From Bifidobacterium vespertilionis (GTDB taxonomy: Bacteria; Actinomycetota; Actinomycetes; Actinomycetales; Bifidobacteriaceae), in the NCBI RefSeq assembly GCF_008698145.1, contig NZ_RZNZ01000010.1:1-64000 (forward strand): 64,000 nt of DNA. Direction: 5' to 3'. A program made the translations under genes and the position numbers. The notes beneath the pieces were generated by a model, which did no database searches, was not told where the DNA came from, and was given only the letters and a program-made list of their open reading frames with translations. This document shows, piece after piece, positions 59,307-64,000 of this stretch. Numbering within the stretch: the first letter of the stretch is position 1; each line of letters begins with the position of its first letter.

Positions 59307-62228
59307 TCAGGCGTGCAGCACGCCGATCGCGTCGATCAGGAACGGATCATCCGTGGCCGTGGTCAGCGTGATCTCATGGCGTCCGGGGTTGAGGCCGTGG
59401 ACCGAGCATGCGCAGCGCAGCGCGCCGTTGGTGGGCACGGTGGCGATCAGGCCATCATCATCGGCCGTCCCGCCCCAGGGCTCGCCGTCCACCGTGGCCT
59501 TCAGGCGCGCCAAGCCACTGGACCTGCCGAACACGTCGACGCCCACGCCGTCGAACGTGAGGGACACCGACGCACCCGCCCCAAGGGACGTGGTGGTGGT
59601 GCGGTTGTAGTCGTACATGCCCTTGCCGGTCTCGTGGATCCACGGGCCCGCGTACGTCAGCCTCGGAGTGGACGTGTCGTCCCAGGAGACGGTGTGCAGG
59701 TCGTCGATGAGCTCGTCGTAGTACGGCGGGAACCCGGGCACGCGCTCCACCACGAGGTTGCTGAATCGCACATGGTTGAAGCTGGTGCCCAGATTGATGC
59801 GGCCGGCGGTCTGCGGGGCCTCGTCGCGCCAGGTGGCGATGTCCACGCCGTTGACCGCGAAGGTGACGGTGTCCCCCGCCACCTCCAGGCTCACGGTGTT
59901 CCACACATTGGCGCCCGGCTCGAAGGCGCGGGCGTTGGCGGCCTTGGCGCGCTTGCGCAGATCCTCCAGATGGCCGCGGCGCTTCTCGTCGCCGAACCGG
60001 CGCAGCAGGTAGACGCCGTCGGCCCGCAGCTTCACGTCGTAGGCGCAGATGTCCGTGGTGAACTTGTTGCCGGCCATCTCGCGGGCGCCCAGCAGCACAT
60101 AGGGAGCGCGACCCTCGTACGGCTCGAAGCACACGTCCACGCTCACGCGGTAGTTGGTCCAGCGCATGTCGCCGATCGCCGTGCGCGGGTCGCCCTCGAT
60201 CCAGGCGTTGCCAGCGTGCACCCAATCGATCTGCTGGCGCAGCGCGCGGCCGCGTTCCCAATCCGGCACCACTTCGAAGGCGCCATTGGTGTCCGTGGTG
60301 TAGCGCGGGGTCGCGCCCGCATCGCCGCCGCGGGAGGCGAGGTACGGCTCGTCCACGGCCGCATCGCCCTTGAACACCGTCACGTCGGGGACGTTCTCGT
60401 AGCGGAAGTCGTCGGCATACAGCACGCCGCGATCCGGGTCCTCGTCCAGGATCGCGCGGGTGTGCTCGCCGGTGCGGGGCAGCCGGGGCACATCGGCGTC
60501 GTCCAGCCGGAGCGTGGTGGCGGTGATCATGGACCACGGCTCCACGGTCAGATCGTATTCCACAACCTCGCGGCCCTCGTGCCCCTCGCTGCCGTCGAAC
60601 GTCACCTGAGCCTCGAATACCGATTCCATCGTGGCCTGCGCGGCCGGGGCTTCCTGTGCGATCGGAGAACTCTGCGTAACCGGGGAATCCGGCGGATCGG
60701 CAACCGCTTCGGCCGCCATCACACGCTCCGTGCGCACCGAATAGCCGGCCGGTTGCAGCCTGTCCGCGCGCCTGAGCCAGTTGGCGTCGTACGGCTGGCC
60801 GGGCTCGGCGGCCTTGGTGACCCACACCGTCAGCGGCTTGCCGGCGGCGGCGAGTGCGGCGTCCACGGCGAACCGGTAGTGCTTCACGTAGGCGGAATCG
60901 TTGACGATGACGATCGAGGCATCGGAACCGTCCGGAGCCGCGAGCGTCAGATAGCTCGGCTCGCCGTGACGCGCCCCGTTGACCGGATTGTTGCCGCCCA
61001 CCTCGCACCCGGACGCCGCCGGGATGGCTCTCCAGATGGGCCGTTCGCCGCCGCGATCGTCCACGCCCATCCAGCCGAGGTTCGCGAACTTGGCGAAGTG
61101 CTCCAGCACCGAGCAACCGGCGTCGTAGTAGATCCATCCGCTCCACGGGTCGCGCGCGGAAATGAGCTCCTTGTACGAATACTCCATGTTCTCGTAGAAG
61201 CTGCCGATCGCCGGCTGGTACAGTGCGCAGGTGCGGCGGGACTCCACGAAGCCCTTGATGAGCGTGTTGCCCATTTCGAGCGGACCGTTCTGGCCGCCGA
61301 TGCCGGTGCCGTTGTAATGCCTGGCCTCGCCCGTGCCGTCGTCGTTGGTGTTGTTCGGGCGATCGGCGGAGCAGGAGAACGTGGCCTGGGCCTCGGAGTT
61401 CCAAACCTCCTTGTCGAACTCGTCCGCGAGGCGCTTGAAGTTGCCGTGCGGATCGTCCTCCACGGAATAGTGGTAGGAGGCCACGTCGATGTCCTTCATG
61501 TACTCGGCGTTGGCCACCAGATCGTCGCCGAAGGTGCCGGTGACCTCCTCGTCGGAGGTGATGGCCTTGATGCGGTGGAACAGCTCACGCTCCCGCTCGC
61601 TGAAGAAGCCGGCGTTCGGATCGTCCGGCCCGTTGCCTTCGAAGCCGGTGTCATCGGTGCGCACGCGGCGGGCGAACTCGCTCACCCAGTCCAGATCGGC
61701 CGTGCGCTCGTTGACGTCCGGGTTCACGGAATCGACCATGAAACCGTATTCGCGGTAGGCGGCCAGAATCGTGTTCTTGTACCAGCGGTAGACGTCGTCG
61801 TTGGTCTTCACCCAGGTGGGGGCGTGCCAGCGCAGGATGCTCACGTGCAGGCGCGGGTTGAAGCGGCGGGCGTCGGCGGCGAGCTGGAAGCCCGGTTCGC
61901 GCGTCACGGCCGGATACTCGTCGCGGTCGCGCATGGTGGCCACGTTGGGGCCGGAGGAATTGTTGCGATCGTTGCCCATCTCCACCTTGACGGTGTTCAT
62001 CATGGGCCGCTCACCGCCGAACAGGGTCCTCACCAGCGTCCAGTACACGTCCGGGTGTTCGGCCTTGTAGTCCATGAGCAGGCTGGACGTGGCGTTGCCG
62101 GACAGGACGCCGAAGCCCTTGTAGGTCAGGCCGTTGCGGTTGCGCGCGGCGGCCCGGACGTCCTCCGCCGTCAGATCGACGCTCACGGTCTGCTGGGTGT
62201 GCTGGGAATCATGATCGTAATCGGCCAT
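59307..62228 (-). CDS. GH59-like beta-galactosidase (galactocerebrosidase family)
   Basis: This 973-residue protein has the GH59 pattern near the N-terminus: YKGFGVLSGNATSSLLMDY, VKVEMGNDRNNSSGPNVATM, then the catalytic acid/base E174 in NPDVNERTADLDW and probable nucleophile E279 in EVWNSEAQATFS. The DPWSGWIYYDAG and FAKFANLGWMG segments fit the end of the barrel. The C-terminal half holds a LamG-like region (about 600-835) and a final beta-sandwich (about 843-973), probably for substrate binding. There is no signal peptide. GGAGG lies upstream of the ATG at 62228. The exact substrate is unknown. Confidence 0.78.
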   Translation of the reverse strand: MADYDHDSQHTQQTVSVDLTAEDVRAAARNRNGLTYKGFGVLSGNATSSLLMDYKAEHPDVYWTLVRTLFGGERPMMNTVKVEMGNDRNNSSGPNVATMRDRDEYPAVTREPGFQLAADARRFNPRLHVSILRWHAPTWVKTNDDVYRWYKNTILAAYREYGFMVDSVNPDVNERTADLDWVSEFARRVRTDDTGFEGNGPDDPNAGFFSERERELFHRIKAITSDEEVTGTFGDDLVANAEYMKDIDVASYHYSVEDDPHGNFKRLADEFDKEVWNSEAQATFSCSADRPNNTNDDGTGEARHYNGTGIGGQNGPLEMGNTLIKGFVESRRTCALYQPAIGSFYENMEYSYKELISARDPWSGWIYYDAGCSVLEHFAKFANLGWMGVDDRGGERPIWRAIPAASGCEVGGNNPVNGARHGEPSYLTLAAPDGSDASIVIVNDSAYVKHYRFAVDAALAAAGKPLTVWVTKAAEPGQPYDANWLRRADRLQPAGYSVRTERVMAAEAVADPPDSPVTQSSPIAQEAPAAQATMESVFEAQVTFDGSEGHEGREVVEYDLTVEPWSMITATTLRLDDADVPRLPRTGEHTRAILDEDPDRGVLYADDFRYENVPDVTVFKGDAAVDEPYLASRGGDAGATPRYTTDTNGAFEVVPDWERGRALRQQIDWVHAGNAWIEGDPRTAIGDMRWTNYRVSVDVCFEPYEGRAPYVLLGAREMAGNKFTTDICAYDVKLRADGVYLLRRFGDEKRRGHLEDLRKRAKAANARAFEPGANVWNTVSLEVAGDTVTFAVNGVDIATWRDEAPQTAGRINLGTSFNHVRFSNLVVERVPGFPPYYDELIDDLHTVSWDDTSTPRLTYAGPWIHETGKGMYDYNRTTTTSLGAGASVSLTFDGVGVDVFGRSSGLARLKATVDGEPWGGTADDDGLIATVPTNGALRCACSVHGLNPGRHEITLTTATDDPFLIDAIGVLHA

Positions 62229-62283
62229 CGCGGGTGAGACCTCCAACCTCGTCGTTCGCTGCTCCGAAACGCATGTTCGCCGA

Positions 62284-62299
62284 ATGTTAGCGAAAACAT
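62284..62299. promoter_or_regulatory. LacI-type operator upstream of GH59-like gene
   Basis: ATGTTAGCGAAAACAT has perfect ATGTT/AACAT arms, the shape of LacI-family operators in bifidobacteria. Two ATGATCAT palindromes follow at 62308-62315 and 62328-62335. The LacI regulator gene is not in the window. Confidence 0.45.
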
Positions 62300-62395
62300 G
62301 CCCTGCGATGATCATACACGATCATTCATGATCATTTCCAGCCGGCGGGCGGCGTGTTGAGCGGGCGGGCCGGCGGGCAGCTGGATCGCATCCAA

Positions 62396-62471
62396 ACCAC
62401 GGAATGGCCATATTCCCCAATCAATCCCCACCATTCCGCCATTCTTCAAATAATCAAGGGCTTCCGTGGTC
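62396..62471. repeat. CCACGGAA palindrome, copy 2
   Basis: This 76-bp member of the family starts ACCACGGAATGGCCATATTC and ends CTTCCGTGGTC. It shares CCATTCCGCCATTCTT with copy 1 at 49734. Confidence 0.85.
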
Positions 62472-62488
62472 AGAAAACCGAAACCATC

Positions 62489-62566
62489 GACCACGGAATG
62501 GCCATATTTTCCAGCCAACCCCGGTGTTTTCAACGATCGCCCAAGAAATACGACCCTTCCGTGGTC
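62489..62566. repeat. CCACGGAA palindrome, copy 3
   Basis: This 78-bp member starts GACCACGGAATGGCCATATT and ends CCCTTCCGTGGTC. It is in direct orientation 93 bp after copy 2. Confidence 0.85.
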
Positions 62567-62687
62567 GGGGCCCATGATCGGCCCACCCAGCACGGCAGCC
62601 CCACTCCGACCGATCCCAATGGACTGATAGGCTCGAATCATCGGATCGCCATGAGGGAGGCGCATCCGCAAAGAGGGTGATATAACG

Positions 62688-63605
62688 ATGTTCGAGATTC
62701 GCCACGAACCGTCACCTCGCCAGATCATGCGCCACCAGGCTTGGCGGCTCCAGCAATCCGCACTCGCGCAATGCCGCGAAGCCAACCGCGCAATCGGGAA
62801 CGAGGCCAACCCGACATACGGCCTCTCGACGGGCCTCAATCTTCTTGGCCGTCCCACGCCGGAGTCATTCACCCTGCCGGACGATCGCCCATATGCGATC
62901 TTCCCATCCCCGGCGGAATCGCGGAAGATGAACGGCATCGTCGCCAATCGATCATGGAAACCCCTCGGGCTCGACACCTCAACGGTCACGATCGACGCCG
63001 TTCGCTGCGAATCGGCGCCCGCCGTCTTCGCGCACATGTCCCACCATTGCTCGCTCGAGGATCTCGTTGCGATCGGTGACTCGTTTATGTGCCGCGATCG
63101 TATGTTGCGCCGATGCACATATGAACAGCTGGAGATCTTCCTCAACCGATGCGGACGATTCGTGGGCCGCCCCGAAGCCATACGGGCGTTGCGCCTGGTC
63201 CGCGCCAACACCGATTCGCCCGCGGAAACCCGATTGCGCCTTCTCGCCATGCGCTTCGGACTGCCCTGCCCCCAGACGGATATCATCATCGCCAAGGAAC
63301 CCCGGGAAATCAGATTGGATTTGGGGTGGGCGAAATACCGCGTGGGCCTTGAATATCAGGGATCGCATCACCGGGACCAATTCGACGACGACCTGTACCG
63401 AGCCAATCTGATCATCGTGCAGGGCTGGAAGGTGCTTCAGGTCACCAACGAGATGATCCGATTTTTCCAATCGGCGCATGAGCTGTTCGAGTATGTGGCA
63501 TATCTGCTGCGCAAGGCTGGGATGGATGTCGGCCATGTGCCGCAACAGCCGATGACGGTCAGGGAGATTTCCCGCAAACCGGCGGGGCGTCCGCATAAAG
63601 GTTGA
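62688..63605 (+). CDS. DUF559/Vsr-like PD-(D/E)XK nuclease family protein
   Basis: This 305-residue protein has the two-part layout of actinobacterial DUF559 proteins. An N-terminal part with LEDLVAIGDSFMCRDRML is followed by a C-terminal nuclease domain: SPAETRLRLLAMRFGLPCPQ, catalytic Asp in IRLDLGWAKYRVGLEYQGSH (with E), then DLYRANLIIVQGWKVLQVT. The catalytic D-(E)-Q pattern is intact. The target is unknown. GAGGG precedes the ATG with a 12-bp spacer. It is flanked on both sides by CCACGGAA palindromes (62396-62566 and 63662-63737). Confidence 0.85.
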   Translation: MFEIRHEPSPRQIMRHQAWRLQQSALAQCREANRAIGNEANPTYGLSTGLNLLGRPTPESFTLPDDRPYAIFPSPAESRKMNGIVANRSWKPLGLDTSTVTIDAVRCESAPAVFAHMSHHCSLEDLVAIGDSFMCRDRMLRRCTYEQLEIFLNRCGRFVGRPEAIRALRLVRANTDSPAETRLRLLAMRFGLPCPQTDIIIAKEPREIRLDLGWAKYRVGLEYQGSHHRDQFDDDLYRANLIIVQGWKVLQVTNEMIRFFQSAHELFEYVAYLLRKAGMDVGHVPQQPMTVREISRKPAGRPHKG

Positions 63606-63661
63606 GAGACGGATTTCCCCGGGACCCTTCCCCCGGACCTTATCCGGTCCATTCCCTTCGA

Positions 63662-63737
63662 ACCACGGAAGGGGCATATTTTCATCCAGCGCATTGGAAT
63701 CAGGCCGATCCCAGAAAAATGCGGCCCTTCCGTGGTC
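63662..63737. repeat. CCACGGAA palindrome, copy 4
   Basis: This 76-bp member starts ACCACGGAAGGGGCATATTT and ends CCCTTCCGTGGTC. It lies downstream of the nuclease-like gene, convergent with the next gene. Confidence 0.85.
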
Positions 63738-63788
63738 GGCGCGGTCCCGGACCAACACCGGTCCGACACCGAGCGGACACCAACCCGA

Positions 63789-64000
63789 CTACTGCATGAT
63801 GTCCGCCCCGCCGCGCCAGAAGGACGACTTGGGACGGCGGGACTTGGCGTCGGCGCCCACGGAGTACATGTCGCGGATGCGTTTGTCGCCGCTTTCGACG
63901 GCCATCTGCGCGAAGAGGATCTGCGCCTGCCAGCGGGCGGCCGAGTACTCGATGTAGAAGATCAGGCCGGTGCCGAGCAGCAGGACCAGGATGGGGTTCC
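63789..64000 (-). CDS. membrane protein, C-terminal part (gene continues beyond window)
   Basis: The last 70 codons of a minus-strand gene read NPILVLLLGTGLIFYIEYSA and on to a charged tail (RPKSSFWRGGADIMQ). The segment LVLLLGTGLIFYIEYSA is a membrane helix; the tail is cytosolic. The 5' part lies outside the window, so the protein is not identified. Confidence 0.7.
   Translation of the reverse strand, partial: NPILVLLLGTGLIFYIEYSAARWQAQILFAQMAVESGDKRIRDMYSVGADAKSRRPKSSFWRGGADIMQ

Noticed and set aside
59313..62237. A 974-codon plus-strand frame opposite the GH59-like gene
   Set aside because: It mirrors the real gene almost exactly and has no recognisable motif.
62312..63295. A 327-codon minus-strand frame opposite the DUF559 gene
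   Set aside because: It spans two palindromic repeats and lacks any domain pattern, whereas the plus-strand frame has intact nuclease motifs.

Overview
The window reads as a high-GC actinobacterial chromosome, and the gene families point to the genus Bifidobacterium. The evidence is the UrtABCDE/urease arrangement with a fused gamma/beta subunit, an oleate hydratase, a GH120 beta-xylosidase, anaerobic ribonucleotide reductase, and single actinobacterial housekeeping genes. Species is not determined. The bifidobacterial placement is inference from protein resemblance; no search was run.

Layout. (1) 1-808: probable rRNA-operon leader at the left edge (the 16S gene would lie outside the window) and intergenic repeats. 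(2) 809-18629: a nitrogen-acquisition island. It has an ECF nickel transporter (cbiO, cbiQ, cbiM/N fusion; minus strand), urease accessory genes ureE-ureF-ureG-ureD (plus strand), and urea ABC transporter urtABCDE followed by ureAB and ureC (minus strand). Between the two convergent urease blocks sits a three-gene flavin electron-transfer cluster (FMN-binding protein, ApbE, ferric-reductase-like membrane flavoprotein). (3) 19332-26506: anaerobic ribonucleotide reductase nrdD/nrdG with probable NrdR boxes, exonuclease VII xseA/xseB, a small unknown protein, a membrane EEP-family protein and a tRNA-Arg(CCT). (4) 26628-33416: oleate hydratase, a DUF4391-like protein, a beta-sandwich protein, a Ppx/GppA phosphatase and a LuxR-type regulator with an aberrant receiver. 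(5) 33496-38095: a lipoprotein, a nucleoside hydrolase and a GH120 beta-xylosidase bracketed by an inverted, partly deleted duplication. (6) 38610-57748: def, glmM, an HTH/PIN toxin-antitoxin pair, pepN, rnj, dapA, a SAF protein, a zinc ribbon, 5-formyl-THF cyclo-ligase, dapB, a three-gene FHA/degenerate-helicase module and a MATE exporter. (7) 57983-64000: rplL-rplJ with an L10 leader, a large GH59-like glycosidase, a DUF559/Vsr-like nuclease gene bracketed by palindromic repeats, and a truncated membrane-protein gene at the right edge.

How the genes work together. Urea is imported by UrtABCDE, nickel by CbiMQO, and UreEFGD load nickel into UreAB-UreC, giving ammonia from host urea. GH120 and GH59-like enzymes lack signal peptides and would act on imported or intracellular glycans.

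The most unusual property is the intergenic DNA. At least eight sequence families of imperfect palindromes occur, mostly 45-80 bp, some in strictly periodic tandem arrays (62-bp and 50-bp periods), plus a 272-bp MITE-like element with 51-bp terminal inverted repeats and many copies of a composite TCATCCTGAGCG/GAAGGATCC element that sits mostly at convergent gene ends. One palindrome family flanks a PD-(D/E)XK nuclease gene on both sides. No CRISPR array, insertion-sequence transposase or prophage gene was recognised.
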